Positions 1 through 9,249 are shown, counted from the first letter of the stretch. The stretch is DNA of 33,796 bases from Prevotella sp. (GCA_017619275.1 JAFZSR010000122.1:1-33796), one strand, 5' to 3'. The notes: generated by a model from the letters alone, not told the origin. Translations and numbers: made by a program.

Positions 1-2
1 AA

Positions 3-181
3 GGCATCTACATGGCTACGACCCCAAAGGGGTCGCACAACAAGAATAATGGTGCTATTGTGCGACATCTTCGAAGTCGTCCCCTGCATAGTTACACCCA
101 CCGCAGGTCAAGACCTGCGGTTAGGCATAGTGCGACCCCTTTGGGGTCTTACTGCGGAGGTCTTTGTGCCATCTGCTATAT
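3..181. repeat. Palindrome-rich repeat, left copy
   Basis: This stretch of about 178 bp is repeated in inverted orientation at 33140-33317 with only scattered mismatches. It is a mosaic of hairpins: GACCCCAAAGGGGTC near each end, an arm pair GCACAA/TTGTGC around 37-64, and the perfect palindrome CCGCAGGTCAAGACCTGCGG around 102-121. The outer GACCCC/GGGGTC-GCAC modules make the whole unit one long imperfect inverted repeat. It has no coding content. The right copy carries one more module, which may lie beyond the left edge of this window. It is probably a non-autonomous palindromic element or a structured intergenic repeat; no transposase is visible. Confidence 0.8.
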
Positions 182-186
182 TATTC

Positions 187-229
187 CCTAAAAAATAGGG
201 CAGCCTTGTCATCACGACAACGCTGCCCT
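187..229 (-). terminator. Rho-independent terminator of the mannan catabolic operon
   Basis: The arms 197-210 and 216-229 form a 14-bp stem with one mismatch and a 5-nt loop. On the minus strand the stem is followed by a run of six T. It lies 57 bp after the stop codon of the alpha-galactosidase gene, the last gene of the minus-strand run. Confidence 0.8.
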
Positions 230-285
230 TTCAATAAAACCTTAGACTAATATCTACCTATTGAGTTTCTCGTTTTTGATTCTTT

Positions 286-2466
286 TTACTTCAGCTCAAA
301 CACGCGGCTGGCATAGTCGTCGCGCAGGGGAACCTCGATGCCGACAGACATCAGGAAGCGACCGGTGAACTGCTTGCCGTTGAGCGAGCAGGGCTTTTGG
401 CCGTTCTTCACGTTGCGCTCGGAGAGTGTATAGGTGCGGTCGGGGTCGAGGCCGGCGAGGCGGATGCGTGGGATGGGCTGGTCGCAATAGTTGTCAACCT
501 TATAGATGAACAGCACGCCATGCGAGCGGGCATCGTCGACATACATCAGCGAGGCCAAGCCCTCACGGCTGAAGGGCGACAGCAGGCGATAGAGGTTGCC
601 AGTCTGCACGATGGGCCGCAGCTCCTTATAGTCGGCAAAAGCCTGTGTGCATTGTGCACGCTCCTCGTCGCTCATGTGCTTTGGCTGCAGTTCGATGCCG
701 AGTCGACCGCTCATCGCCACATCGCAACGGAACTTGATGGGTGTGATGCGCCCGCCGGTGTTCCAATAGGGTACGCCGCCGATGTGCTGTGCCATTGCAT
801 TGGCAGGGAAGAAGTAGCTCGTGCCATACTGGATGTAGACGCGCTGCAGGGCATCGTTGTTGTCTGAGACCCAGAACTCGTCGAAGTAAGGCAGCAGCCC
901 GTAGTTGGCACGTCCGCCACCCGAGGCACAGTCTTGGATGACGAGGTCGGGATATTTCGCACGGATGCGCTTCAGCGTCTTGATGAGTCCGAGGTGGTAG
1001 TCGACGTAGATGTTCGACTGTTTCTGCTTCGGCAGATAGAGCGAACCATAGTTCTGGATGCTGGCGTTGGCATCCCATTTGATATAGGCAATCTCGGGAT
1101 ATTGTGTCATCAGGTCGTCAACCACGCGGAACACGAAGTCCTGCACCTGTGGGTTACTCATGTCGAGCACCACCTGCGTGCCGCCGCGACCCTGCTTCAG
1201 TTCACGACCCTTGGTCTGCAGTACCCAGTCGGGATGCTTCTCGAAGAGCTCGCTCTTGGTGTTCGACATCTCCGGTTCAATCCAAATGCCGAACTTGATG
1301 CCACGCTCGCGGGCAGCATCGGTCAGTGCCTTGATGCCATTGGGCAGCTTGCGTTTGTCGACCACCCAGTCGCCCAGCGACGACGAGTCGTTGTTGCGTG
1401 GATACTTGTCGCCAAACCAGCCGTCGTCCATCACAAACAGTTCGCCACCAAATTTAGCTATGTCGTCCATCATCTGAATGATGCGCTCCTCGGTGATGTC
1501 GAAGTAGATGCCCTCCCATGAATTCAAGAGGATGTCGCCCGTCTTCATGCCCCTGTGGAACATGCCCTCGGAGCGTGCCCAGCGATGGAAGTTACGGCTC
1601 ACGCCACCCATGCCCTCGGTGGTGTAGGTCAATGCAAGGTGGGGTGTTTCAAACACCTGCTTCGGCTCCAGCACATATTCGCTGGCCAGCGGGTCGATGC
1701 CTGCATAGAGATGATGCACGTGGTGGGAGTTGGTATTGATGCGCAACTCGAAGTTACCGCTCCAGCAAAGGACGGCACCGATGGTGCGCCCCGTGTTCTC
1801 CTGCGGCTGTCCGTCGAGCGAAAGCATCAGCTCGGGGGCGTCGAGATGCGAGTTGCGGGCGCCGTCGGTATTACGGATGATCTTCATGCCCGGCGTGAGG
1901 CGCTCCTGTGTAGACTCGGTCTCGGCGGCCCAGTTGCCATGCAGATGCGTCAGCCACACGTTGCCCTGGCGGAAGGTAAGATGGCCGGAGTCGAAGCGCT
2001 TCAGCGTAACGGCCTTCTTCTCCTGATGAGAAATCTCCGTCCATGTCTCGATGATGTCTACTTTCTGATAAGCTTTGTAGAACACACGTACGGTGACGGG
2101 CTGCAGCTTGTCGCTCATCGTGATGATGGTAACGGTGGCATTGCCCTCGCTGCGTGTCTCCACGTTGTCGACCTTCAGTTCAAGATTCTGGTCGCCGTCG
2201 GCATGCTCAATTTGAAGGGCAGGTGCCTCGATGGCATCGACGGTGCCGAATGCCGGCATGGCAGAGAAGTTCAGGTCGTCGCCGGCATCGCGCAACTGCT
2301 GCAATGTGGCAGTGCGGTCGCCGTAGTAAGCCATGCGCAGGTCGCCACCTTCCCAGGCATGCAGCAGCATTTGTGTGTTAGGAGTTTGAATGGTGATGTC
2401 GCCATTCCATGCGAAGGTAGGGATGGCCAGCACCAGAAGGGAGAGAATTGCTTTGATTGTTTTCAT
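286..2466 (-). CDS. Alpha-galactosidase, GH36
   Basis: Retaining alpha-galactosidase that would remove alpha-1,6-galactose from galactomannan oligosaccharides. The 726-residue length fits GH36. There is a beta-sandwich N-terminal half, then a TIM barrel starting near residue 310 with DDGWFG at 347-352. The nucleophile is probably Asp465 in YIKWDAN and the acid/base Asp535 in FWVSDNND. GIWIEPEM and DCASGGGR are further GH36 signatures. Residues 1-19 form a signal peptide (h-region AILSLLVLAIP, cleavage after TFA) with no lipobox cysteine, so the enzyme is likely periplasmic. It is the last gene of the minus-strand mannan run, 92 bp after the epimerase gene, and the gap holds a tandem CCTAGG array. 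Family assignment is firm; the galactomannan role is inferred from neighbours. Confidence 0.95.
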   Translation of the reverse strand: MKTIKAILSLLVLAIPTFAWNGDITIQTPNTQMLLHAWEGGDLRMAYYGDRTATLQQLRDAGDDLNFSAMPAFGTVDAIEAPALQIEHADGDQNLELKVDNVETRSEGNATVTIITMSDKLQPVTVRVFYKAYQKVDIIETWTEISHQEKKAVTLKRFDSGHLTFRQGNVWLTHLHGNWAAETESTQERLTPGMKIIRNTDGARNSHLDAPELMLSLDGQPQENTGRTIGAVLCWSGNFELRINTNSHHVHHLYAGIDPLASEYVLEPKQVFETPHLALTYTTEGMGGVSRNFHRWARSEGMFHRGMKTGDILLNSWEGIYFDITEERIIQMMDDIAKFGGELFVMDDGWFGDKYPRNNDSSSLGDWVVDKRKLPNGIKALTDAARERGIKFGIWIEPEMSNTKSELFEKHPDWVLQTKGRELKQGRGGTQVVLDMSNPQVQDFVFRVVDDLMTQYPEIAYIKWDANASIQNYGSLYLPKQKQSNIYVDYHLGLIKTLKRIRAKYPDLVIQDCASGGGRANYGLLPYFDEFWVSDNNDALQRVYIQYGTSYFFPANAMAQHIGGVPYWNTGGRITPIKFRCDVAMSGRLGIELQPKHMSDEERAQCTQAFADYKELRPIVQTGNLYRLLSPFSREGLASLMYVDDARSHGVLFIYKVDNYCDQPIPRIRLAGLDPDRTYTLSERNVKNGQKPCSLNGKQFTGRFLMSVGIEVPLRDDYASRVFELK

Positions 2467-2482
2467 ATTTCGGTTGCTTTTT

Positions 2483-2576
2483 GCTAGGGGTTTTTTCTAG
2501 GGGGGGGGCTAGGGTTTCCTAGGCTTTCCTAGGCTTTCCTAGGTTTTCCTAGGCATTCCTAGGTTTTCCTAGGGGT
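2483..2576. repeat. 10-bp tandem array of CCTAGG sites
   Basis: CCTAGG occurs six times at exactly 10-bp spacing (2518, 2528, 2538, 2548, 2558, 2568), with unit TTTCCTAGGC/T. It is preceded by degenerate CTAGGG units and a run of nine G. The array fills the gap between the epimerase and alpha-galactosidase genes and supplies the last codons and the TAG stop of the epimerase gene. Confidence 0.9.
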
Positions 2577-3872
2577 CCTTTCAATGATTTCGAGGCACAT
2601 GCGCGAGTTGTGATAGGGACACTTCCAGAAACCGGCATGGTCGTCGTCGAGGTTCAGCGAACCGTCGCGGTGGCGGCTCCAGAACCATTCGCCATGCTCG
2701 CGGTCGATGAGATTCTGCTTGATGTAGTCCCAGCATCGCAGTGCTCGCTGCAGGGCGTCCTCGTCGTCGAAGTGCTGATAGAGGTTGAACCACCCCACTA
2801 CATTCTCTGCCTGCACCCACCAATGGAGGTCGTCGTCGATGTGTCCCGTGTCGAGGTTCGCCTCGTGAATCATCGAACCATCGGCATTCAGACCTTTCGC
2901 CGATGCCTTCGCCACATCGCGCACGATGGGTTCCACCTTCTTTAATACCACCTTGTCGCCCAGCACAAGGGCTGCCTCGTGCATGAGCCACGAGCACTCG
3001 ATGTCGTGACCATAGCTCTCCAGATGTCCGGCGCCGCGCGTCCAGTCGTTCTCGAAGAAGAGGTCGAGGTGGTGGGTGTCGGGATTGAGGATGCGGTCGG
3101 TGAAGATATTGATAAGGTTGCGGAGTGACATCTCTACATGATCAATCATTTCCTGAGGCACCGAGACACCTACTGGGAGCACAGCACCCAGGGTAGGTAC
3201 GTAGTTGCAATTGAACAATTCGACCTCCCGAAACTCCTTTAAACACCGGAACAGATTGGTGTAAGGCTCGATGATATGCAGATGGGTGTTCTGCGACTTT
3301 GGGTAGTTGGCATCGAGGTCGGAGAGCCGCATGTCGGCAATGGGCTGCCAGTCGCGCGTCATTGCCTCGATGTAGCCGTTATACTCATGGTCGAGCGAGT
3401 GTTCCTCAATGCATTCGTAGAGCTGGAGGGCAACGTCGAGCGACTCGTGGTCACCAGTGGCACGCGCATACTCCGACAAGCCGTAGATCATGAAGCCGAT
3501 GGCATAGAACTGCTTCTTCGTGTCGCGTGGCTGGCCGAGGTAGTCCAGACTCCAATAGGTGCCGCCATATTCAGGGTCGAGGAAATGGTCGAGGATGTAG
3601 TCTTTGGCACGAGTTGCGGCTTCGAGGTATTCCGGCTTGCGGAGCACACGATAGGCTGCCGAGAACGCCCAGAGGATGCGGGCGTTCAGGATGGCACCTT
3701 TGTCGGCCGTCTTCACGAGTTCGCCGCGCCCGGTCATCTGTCCGTAGAAACCGCCATGCTCGTGGTCCTGCATCTGGTCGAGCCAGAAGCACAGGATGTT
3801 GTTTTCCAGTACGTCCTGCACTTCCGCTCTAAGCGTTGCGATGGCCTCGCACCATACTGAGTTGCTTTTCAT
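2559..3872 (-). CDS. Cellobiose/mannobiose 2-epimerase (AGE family)
   Basis: Cytoplasmic epimerase of the N-acylglucosamine 2-epimerase fold (alpha6/alpha6 barrel). It would convert beta-1,4-mannobiose to mannosylglucose, the substrate of the GH130 enzyme. The two catalytic histidines are visible as His289 in ESYGHDIE and His421 in KCPYHNSR, with Trp351-Trp352 in the active-site region. At 437 residues it is longer than usual for the family (about 390-410). The excess sits at about residues 213-238, where the DNA contains an imperfect stem-loop (CCCAGTAGG arms), and at the last five residues, which are encoded by the CCTAGG array. The start codon is 4 bp after the symporter stop codon, so the genes are translationally linked. 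There is no signal peptide. Confidence 0.92.
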   Translation of the reverse strand: MKSNSVWCEAIATLRAEVQDVLENNILCFWLDQMQDHEHGGFYGQMTGRGELVKTADKGAILNARILWAFSAAYRVLRKPEYLEAATRAKDYILDHFLDPEYGGTYWSLDYLGQPRDTKKQFYAIGFMIYGLSEYARATGDHESLDVALQLYECIEEHSLDHEYNGYIEAMTRDWQPIADMRLSDLDANYPKSQNTHLHIIEPYTNLFRCLKEFREVELFNCNYVPTLGAVLPVGVSVPQEMIDHVEMSLRNLINIFTDRILNPDTHHLDLFFENDWTRGAGHLESYGHDIECSWLMHEAALVLGDKVVLKKVEPIVRDVAKASAKGLNADGSMIHEANLDTGHIDDDLHWWVQAENVVGWFNLYQHFDDEDALQRALRCWDYIKQNLIDREHGEWFWSRHRDGSLNLDDDHAGFWKCPYHNSRMCLEIIERTPRKT

Positions 3873-3876
3873 GCGT

Positions 3877-5253
3877 TTATTTCTGGATGGGATATTTATG
3901 GATGAGGAGCACGATGAGTGCGGCGATGGCAGCGGGGAAGAGCGAGAACAGTGCCCAGATCATCTGGCGCACGGCTTCCTCGTTGGTGATGGTGACAACG
4001 GTCTGTCCTGTGGCAGCATCGGTGCCTGAGATGAAGCCAGCCATACCTAAGAACAGAGCCACGAGTGCACCCGAGATGGCCGAGCCGAACTTCTGTGCCA
4101 TCGTTCCGCTGGAGAAGATGAGGCCCGTCGACGAGGTACCATTCTTCTCAGTGGCATAGTCGGCCACGTCGGCATACATCGACCACAGCAGCGGTGAGTA
4201 GAGGCCGATACCGATGGACGTGATGATCACCACAGCCACCATTACCCAGATATAAGCGGGATCCATAGGGATGAAGAAGAAGAGCACCGATGACACGATG
4301 CAGATGATGGCTGCCCAGACAAACGCCTTGCGCTTCGAGCCCACCCACTGTGTGAATTTCGGCGAGAGTCCACCGAAGATCATGCAGGTGACCTCACCGA
4401 AGGTCATGAACACCGTGTAGTTGATGATGAGGCCCGACACCGTCACATCGCCATGCAAGCAGTACTCTAGCAGGTAGCCTGCCACCGCGTAGCGGAAGCC
4501 ATTGAAGAAGTTCGTGCAGATACCAATGAGCGTCAGGTAGATCCACGGCTTGTTCTTGAACAGGTCGGCAAACGGCTTGAACGAGAACTTCTCGGCGCGT
4601 ACGGGCTTCAGGCGTTCCTTCGTAAGCAGTCCGCAGGCCAGTGTTCCGATGGTGGCAAGCGCGCCGAAGACCACACCGATCACTGCATACTGATGCTGTT
4701 TGGCTGCTATGCTGTAGGTGCCGTCGGCCAGTTTGTCGCCACCAATGAACTCAACGACGTACGGGAACGACAATAACGTGATAAAGCCCATGGCATAGGC
4801 ACCCACCATACGATACGACGAGAACTCGTTTTTCTCGTTGTCGTCTTCCGTCATCACGCCGAGCAGCGAACCGTAGGGCACGTTCACGGCTGTGTAGACG
4901 GCCATCATCAGTAGGTAGAGCGAGTAGGCCCAGATGCGCTTGCCCACAGGTCCGAAGTCGGGCGTGTAGAGCAGCAGGGCGAAGATGATGCCAAGGGGCA
5001 CTGCACCGAAGATGAGCCACGGACGATAGGTGCCCCAGCGTGATTGTGTGCGGTCGGCCAGCGATCCCATGAGCGGATCGGTGACCACATCGAACATACG
5101 TGCCACGAGCATCAGGGTGGCGGTGTCGGCCACGGTCAGACCGAAGACGTTGGTGAAGAACAGCGGAAAGGCGATCGACATGACTTTCCATGTGATGCCG
5201 CCGGCAGCAGCGTCGCCGAGCGCATAGCCTATTTTCTCTCTTAATGTTGCCAT
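3877..5253 (-). CDS. GPH-family sugar:cation symporter (MFS)
   Basis: Inner-membrane transporter of 458 residues related to MelB, with about 12 hydrophobic segments. The family signature appears early as FDVVTDPLMGSLADRT followed by SRWGTYRPWL (about residues 54-81). In mannan loci of Bacteroides a symporter of this family sits between the phosphorylase and epimerase genes, as here, and is thought to bring mannobiose from periplasm to cytoplasm. It lies 81 bp after the GH130 gene and 4 bp before the epimerase gene. Substrate is inferred from context only. Confidence 0.92.
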   Translation of the reverse strand: MATLREKIGYALGDAAAGGITWKVMSIAFPLFFTNVFGLTVADTATLMLVARMFDVVTDPLMGSLADRTQSRWGTYRPWLIFGAVPLGIIFALLLYTPDFGPVGKRIWAYSLYLLMMAVYTAVNVPYGSLLGVMTEDDNEKNEFSSYRMVGAYAMGFITLLSFPYVVEFIGGDKLADGTYSIAAKQHQYAVIGVVFGALATIGTLACGLLTKERLKPVRAEKFSFKPFADLFKNKPWIYLTLIGICTNFFNGFRYAVAGYLLEYCLHGDVTVSGLIINYTVFMTFGEVTCMIFGGLSPKFTQWVGSKRKAFVWAAIICIVSSVLFFFIPMDPAYIWVMVAVVIITSIGIGLYSPLLWSMYADVADYATEKNGTSSTGLIFSSGTMAQKFGSAISGALVALFLGMAGFISGTDAATGQTVVTITNEEAVRQMIWALFSLFPAAIAALIVLLIHKYPIQK

Positions 5254-5334
5254 ATCGCTTTGATTGGGTTAAAGTGTGAATAGTCGGATAGCAGGTAATA
5301 CCTATTTATATTATAAAACTACCGACATTCGATT

Positions 5335-6501
5335 TTATTGTGTGCTCTTGTTTTTCCTGACCAAATTCTTGATGGTTTCCACCGAGGCAGCGGTGGCAAG
5401 ACCGTCTTCAGGCGTGCGCAAGCAGTAGTCGATGAGGCGTTCAACACTCGACACGGCCACATGCATGCGAGTATCGGCGGAGGCGTAGTAGATGAGCACG
5501 CGGCCATCGTCGTCCATAATCCAACCGTTGGCAAACGCTACGTTCATCACATCGCCGAGATATTCCTGGCCTTCGGGCACGAGGAACCAGCCGCCAGGCT
5601 GAGCGATGACGCGAGTGGGGTCGTCGAGGGCGGTCATATACATATACAACACATAGCGCAGACCATCGGCCGTGGCACGTACGCCGTGGGCCAGGTGCAG
5701 CCATCCCTGCGCAGTCTTCAAGGGATGCGGCCCCTCGCCGTTCTTCACCTCTGTGATGGTGTGGTAGTGGCGAGCGTTGATGATGCGCTCCTCTGTTACC
5801 TCCGCATGCTCGATGTCGTCGACCAGCGCCCAGCCGATGCCGCCGCCCGAGCCCGTATCAATAAAACCGTCCTGCGGACGCGTGTAGAAAGCATACTTGC
5901 CGTCGACGAACTCCGGGTGGAGCACCACGTTGCGCTGTTGCGAACGGCTCACGAGGTCGGGCAGCCGCTGCCAGGTCTTCAAGTCCTTTGTGCGGGCAAT
6001 GGCAGCCGTTGCCGTGGCAGCACTGAGGTTGCCGGGCTGTGAGTCGTCGTGGCGTTCGGCGCAGAACACACCGTAGATCCAGCCATCCTCGTGCTGCGTC
6101 AGTCGCATGTCGTAGACGTTCGTTGCAGGCACATCGGCCTCGGGCATCGTGACCGGCTCTTCCCAGAAGCGCCAATGGTCGATGCCGTTCGGGCTCTCTG
6201 CCACGGCGAAGAACGACTTGCGGTCGGCACCCTCCACGCGGCACACCAGCAAATAGCGGCCGTCGAGCTTGATGGCACCGCTGTTTAGCACGGCATTTAT
6301 CATGATGCGCTGCATGAGGTAGGGGTTGTCCTCGGGCGACAAGTCGTAGCGCCACTCCAGCGGCGTGTGCTCGGCAGTCAGAATCGGGTACTTATATTTC
6401 TCATAGATGCCGTTGCCCCATGGAAGTGGTTCGTTTGGTCGGCTGAGCAACGCCTCGTGGTGCTGCCGCAGCGCCTGTAGTCTTTCGTTGAAATCGTTCA
6501 T
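5335..6501 (-). CDS. 4-O-beta-D-mannosyl-D-glucose phosphorylase, GH130
   Basis: Cytoplasmic inverting phosphorylase that splits mannosylglucose with phosphate into mannose 1-phosphate and glucose. The 388-residue length and the catalytic acid Asp131 in TNVYDMRL match the characterised Bacteroides enzyme of GH130 subfamily 1. YLLVCRVEG and NVVLHPEF are typical of the five-bladed propeller, and there is no signal peptide. It lies between the GH26 gene (316-bp repeat-filled gap upstream) and the symporter. The gene order mannanase, phosphorylase, symporter, epimerase is the order of the described mannan operon. Other GH130 specificities (mannan-chain or Man-GlcNAc phosphorylases) are less likely given the epimerase next door. 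Confidence 0.93.
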   Translation of the reverse strand: MNDFNERLQALRQHHEALLSRPNEPLPWGNGIYEKYKYPILTAEHTPLEWRYDLSPEDNPYLMQRIMINAVLNSGAIKLDGRYLLVCRVEGADRKSFFAVAESPNGIDHWRFWEEPVTMPEADVPATNVYDMRLTQHEDGWIYGVFCAERHDDSQPGNLSAATATAAIARTKDLKTWQRLPDLVSRSQQRNVVLHPEFVDGKYAFYTRPQDGFIDTGSGGGIGWALVDDIEHAEVTEERIINARHYHTITEVKNGEGPHPLKTAQGWLHLAHGVRATADGLRYVLYMYMTALDDPTRVIAQPGGWFLVPEGQEYLGDVMNVAFANGWIMDDDGRVLIYYASADTRMHVAVSSVERLIDYCLRTPEDGLATAASVETIKNLVRKNKSTQ

Positions 6502-6526
6502 TTTATTCTTTAGTTATTATTTACTT

Positions 6527-6610
6527 CTGAAGTTTCGCAAGCTCCACTTCCCAAGGGCTTGAAGGGGAGTGAAAGGGGAGTGAAAGGGGAGAAAAGGGAC
6601 GAATGCTTTG
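6527..6610. repeat. 84-bp repeat, inverted copy of 16432-16513
   Basis: The stretch runs from TGAAGTTTCGCAAGCTCC, through repeated AAGGGGAGTGA units, to ACGAATGCTTTG. The reverse complement is found almost unchanged at 16432-16513, upstream of the second surface glycan-binding protein. The two copies bracket the central 10 kb of the mannan locus. Confidence 0.85.
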
Positions 6611-6619
6611 CAGCCAACT

Positions 6620-6716
6620 GTAGGGGCAGACCCCCGTGTCTGCCCGTGAGTTTGGGGATGTATGGGCATGTAGCTTGTTCGTTATTGTTCGGGCAGACAC
6701 GGGGGTCTGCCCCTAC
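6620..6716. repeat. Pair of inverted 27-bp GGGGCAGACCCCCGTG repeats
   Basis: The unit begins GTAGGGGCAGACCCCCGTG and ends TCTGCCCG. It occurs at 6620-6646 and in reverse at 6690-6716, giving a 27-bp inverted pair around a 43-bp loop. A third copy is at 27076-27102, followed by the same CGAACAAT extension. With 6527-6610 it fills the gap between the GH26 and GH130 genes. A long RNA hairpin here could affect how the two halves of the operon are expressed. From 6717 to 6817 I see only low-complexity CCCTTT runs. Confidence 0.85.
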
Positions 6717-6817
6717 GCTGGGTGCAGGACTATAGTCCCTTTATGCCCTTTTCTCCCCTTTATACCCTTTATACCTTCGATTCGCGAGAGATTGTAGTCA
6801 TGCAGGTTGATTCTGTG

Positions 6818-7915
6818 TTAGGGTGCGATGTTCTTGAGGAACAGCGTGTTCTCGGCTTCATAGAGCTTCTTGAAGTCGGCACCGCTGGGTTCATCCTTCG
6901 ACGGGCCGAAATACTCTTTCGAGTAGTTGCGCCAGGTGAGGAAGTAGCTGAGCGGATAGCGGTCCATGATGGGCTTCAGCACGCGTGTCCACCAAGTGGA
7001 ATCGGGTGTATTCTTAAAACCGCACTCTGTCATGGCAAGCAGTTTCCCGTTGCGCTTTGCAAAGTCGGAGAGGAAGTCGAGGTCGGCAGTGATTTGCTTC
7101 ACGAAGTCCTCCTCGGTGCCCCACTGGTAGGCATCCTCGCCAATCAGTGTCACGCGGTCGTTCCCGGGATAGCGCTGCAGGAACCGTTCTTCGTTCCAGC
7201 CGCCGTCGAGGTTGGGCGAATAGCTCCAGAGCAGGTTTGTAAAACCACGCTCATCGCGCAGGTAGTCTTGCAGCATGTTCCACAGTGCATGGAACTCCTC
7301 GTCGGTGCAGAGCTTCTGTCCCCACCAGAACCACGAGCCGTTGTTCTCGTGCCACGGGCGGAAGATGACGGGCACGGGCTGCCCTTCCACATCCTTCAGT
7401 GTCTCGATGAAGTCGCCCACGCGCTGCATCCACTCTTTGAACTTCTCGTGTACGCTACCGCCAGGCAGGATATTGCGAACGACAGTGGTGTCGCTCACAT
7501 CCCAGGCATTGCTGCCCGTCAGCGGGTTGCGCGGATGCCACGAGATCGTAACAATGCCGCCACGTGTCACATGAGCCACCAGTTCGTCATGGATGCGTTG
7601 GAAGGGCACACTGTCCAGATTCTTCTCATCGCCCATCTCGATGCCGCCGATGTCGAAGCCCATTACGCCAGGATAATCGCCGACGAGTTCCAACACATCG
7701 CTGCGGCCCAGCTCAGCACTGTCGCCAGCATAGGTGCCCGCCCACGTCAGTCCGTACATGGGGTCGTCCTGATGGCCGTACATATAGCCGCGCTGCTGCA
7801 GCTGAGCCATGCGCGCTGCCAGTTGCTCACTCTGTGTCTCCACGTTTGTCTTTGCTGTGTTGCAGGCGGCCAGCAAAAGAGCGGCGATGCCTACAAAAAA
7901 TGCCTTGTATTTCAT
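6818..7915 (-). CDS. Beta-mannanase lipoprotein, GH26
   Basis: Secreted endo- or exo-acting beta-1,4-mannanase of 365 residues. The ATG at 7915 is chosen because it begins a clean lipoprotein signal (FFVGIAALLLAAC, lipid-modified Cys18). An in-frame TTG at 7933 would overlap the preceding gene. The acid/base is Glu190 in FRPWHENNG and the nucleophile Glu297 in AMTECGF, both classical for clan GH-A family 26. It starts 15 bp after the esterase gene and is followed by repeats and then the GH130 gene. In Bacteroides the equivalent enzyme releases mannobiose, which suits the epimerase/phosphorylase route. Confidence 0.94.
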   Translation of the reverse strand: MKYKAFFVGIAALLLAACNTAKTNVETQSEQLAARMAQLQQRGYMYGHQDDPMYGLTWAGTYAGDSAELGRSDVLELVGDYPGVMGFDIGGIEMGDEKNLDSVPFQRIHDELVAHVTRGGIVTISWHPRNPLTGSNAWDVSDTTVVRNILPGGSVHEKFKEWMQRVGDFIETLKDVEGQPVPVIFRPWHENNGSWFWWGQKLCTDEEFHALWNMLQDYLRDERGFTNLLWSYSPNLDGGWNEERFLQRYPGNDRVTLIGEDAYQWGTEEDFVKQITADLDFLSDFAKRNGKLLAMTECGFKNTPDSTWWTRVLKPIMDRYPLSYFLTWRNYSKEYFGPSKDEPSGADFKKLYEAENTLFLKNIAP

Positions 7916-7929
7916 TGTTGTTGGTTTTT

Positions 7930-9249
7930 TCAATCAGTCTTTCCGACGTGCAGCTGGTCCAGCAGCCATGCCTGCCACTCATCCCACTGCTCCTGATACC
8001 AGAAATGGGCGGTTTGCTGATAGGGGCTGAGTGTCTTCGAGGCCGTCACGATATTATAGGTGGCGTAGGCCGTGGTGGGTGGCACCACGTCATCGTTGTA
8101 GCCAAACGAGAACCATCCCGGACAGGTGATGCGGCGTGCGAAGTTCACACCGTCGTAATACCGTGACGTCTCTATTTTGTTACTTTGTTCCTTTGTTACC
8201 TTGTTACTTTGATAAAAGTAGTGCGGCCAACCGCAGGCGACACCCTTCAGCGATGCCGTATGGTCGCACAAGGCAGCATGAACGGCACCGTAGCACGACA
8301 CGCGCTTGTCCAATCCTGCCGTTGCCAGCGAGAGGAAACCGCCCTGACTCGAACCCGTCACGGCCAGATTCTTGCCATCCCACGGCGTGAATTCCTCAAT
8401 ATAGTCAATAGCACGGATGCAACCCAGCACCACCCGCTTGTAGTAGCTCTGGTCGCGGTCGTCCATGCCGTAGTTCCAATAGCCGTTCAGTGCAACGTTA
8501 GCCAGCTGGTCGTAGATGCTCTGCTCCATCGTCACAGGAATGCCATGAATGCCGATTTCGAGAACGATGACTCCCTTCGCGGCAGTCCATGGGTCGCCTT
8601 GATAGGGTCGGACACCGGCTCCGGGAACACGCAGCAATGCCGGATAGCGCCCTTCCTTCACGGGCACGCATAAAATAGCATAGGTACGCGAGCCCCAGCG
8701 CATATTCTGGAAACTCACCTCATAGACGTTCACATCCTTCGTCGACCGCTCGGGCAGCAGCCGCTTCGTAGGTTCCAGCTTTGTCCACCGGGCTTCCTCA
8801 ATGGCTTTCTCCCAGAACGAGTCGAAGTCGGCTGGCATCACGGTCGTGGGTTGCAATTGCTCGGGCGAGAAAGCAGCCGTGCAAGTGCCCGTGTAGTTGC
8901 GACCGTCTACATGCGCCACCACCTTCAATCGGTAGAAGCCAGGCTTTTGCATCTTGCCCTTGTGCTTCATGGTGCCATCCTTGAGCACCACTCCCTGGCG
9001 CTTCTCTGAAGGATACATCTCAGGCCCAGCCTCGTAGTCGACCGACACATTGTCGACCAGCGTGCCCGAACGGCGCACTTCCACCGTAAAGCCGGCCGTC
9101 TCGCCCACGCGATAGTTCCAGTCCTTATGATCGGGTTCCACGGTGACGACGATGTTGTTGCCTCTGATTTGTGCCTTCATGCCGATGGCTGTTGTCAGCA
9201 AAACTGCCAACAACAAAAGGCGAAGTATAGAAACGTTTTTACTGTTCAT
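7930..9249 (-). CDS. Acetyl (mannan/xylan) esterase, CE7-like
   Basis: Secreted alpha/beta-hydrolase of 439 residues. I start it at the ATG at 9249, which opens a normal signal peptide (LRLLLLAVLLTTAIG, cleavage near KAQ). The longer frame to 9432 runs back through the promoter region. An Ig-like N-terminal domain of about 100 residues precedes the hydrolase. The triad is visible as Ser301 in TGSSQGGF, Asp386 in YNDDVVPP and His415 in QTAHFW, in the CE7 arrangement. Residues about 346-358, before YYDGVNFA, are encoded by a DNA repeat that also occurs between genes. As first gene of the run it probably removes acetyl groups from mannan before GH26 attack; the acyl substrate is inferred. Confidence 0.88.
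   Translation of the reverse strand: MNSKNVSILRLLLLAVLLTTAIGMKAQIRGNNIVVTVEPDHKDWNYRVGETAGFTVEVRRSGTLVDNVSVDYEAGPEMYPSEKRQGVVLKDGTMKHKGKMQKPGFYRLKVVAHVDGRNYTGTCTAAFSPEQLQPTTVMPADFDSFWEKAIEEARWTKLEPTKRLLPERSTKDVNVYEVSFQNMRWGSRTYAILCVPVKEGRYPALLRVPGAGVRPYQGDPWTAAKGVIVLEIGIHGIPVTMEQSIYDQLANVALNGYWNYGMDDRDQSYYKRVVLGCIRAIDYIEEFTPWDGKNLAVTGSSQGGFLSLATAGLDKRVSCYGAVHAALCDHTASLKGVACGWPHYFYQSNKVTKEQSNKIETSRYYDGVNFARRITCPGWFSFGYNDDVVPPTTAYATYNIVTASKTLSPYQQTAHFWYQEQWDEWQAWLLDQLHVGKTD
8174..8211. repeat. Intragenic AAAGTAACAAAG repeat in the esterase gene
   Basis: On the minus strand this is a run of near-copies of CAAAGTAA/CAAGGTAA. The same run lies between susD and the first glycan-binding gene at 14735-14769. 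Here it is translated in frame (residues SNKVTKEQSNK) in a surface loop of the esterase. Confidence 0.8.

Noticed and set aside
6722-7996. 424-residue plus-strand frame across the GH26 gene
   Set aside because: It is the complement of the GH26 mannanase, whose catalytic motifs are on the minus strand.
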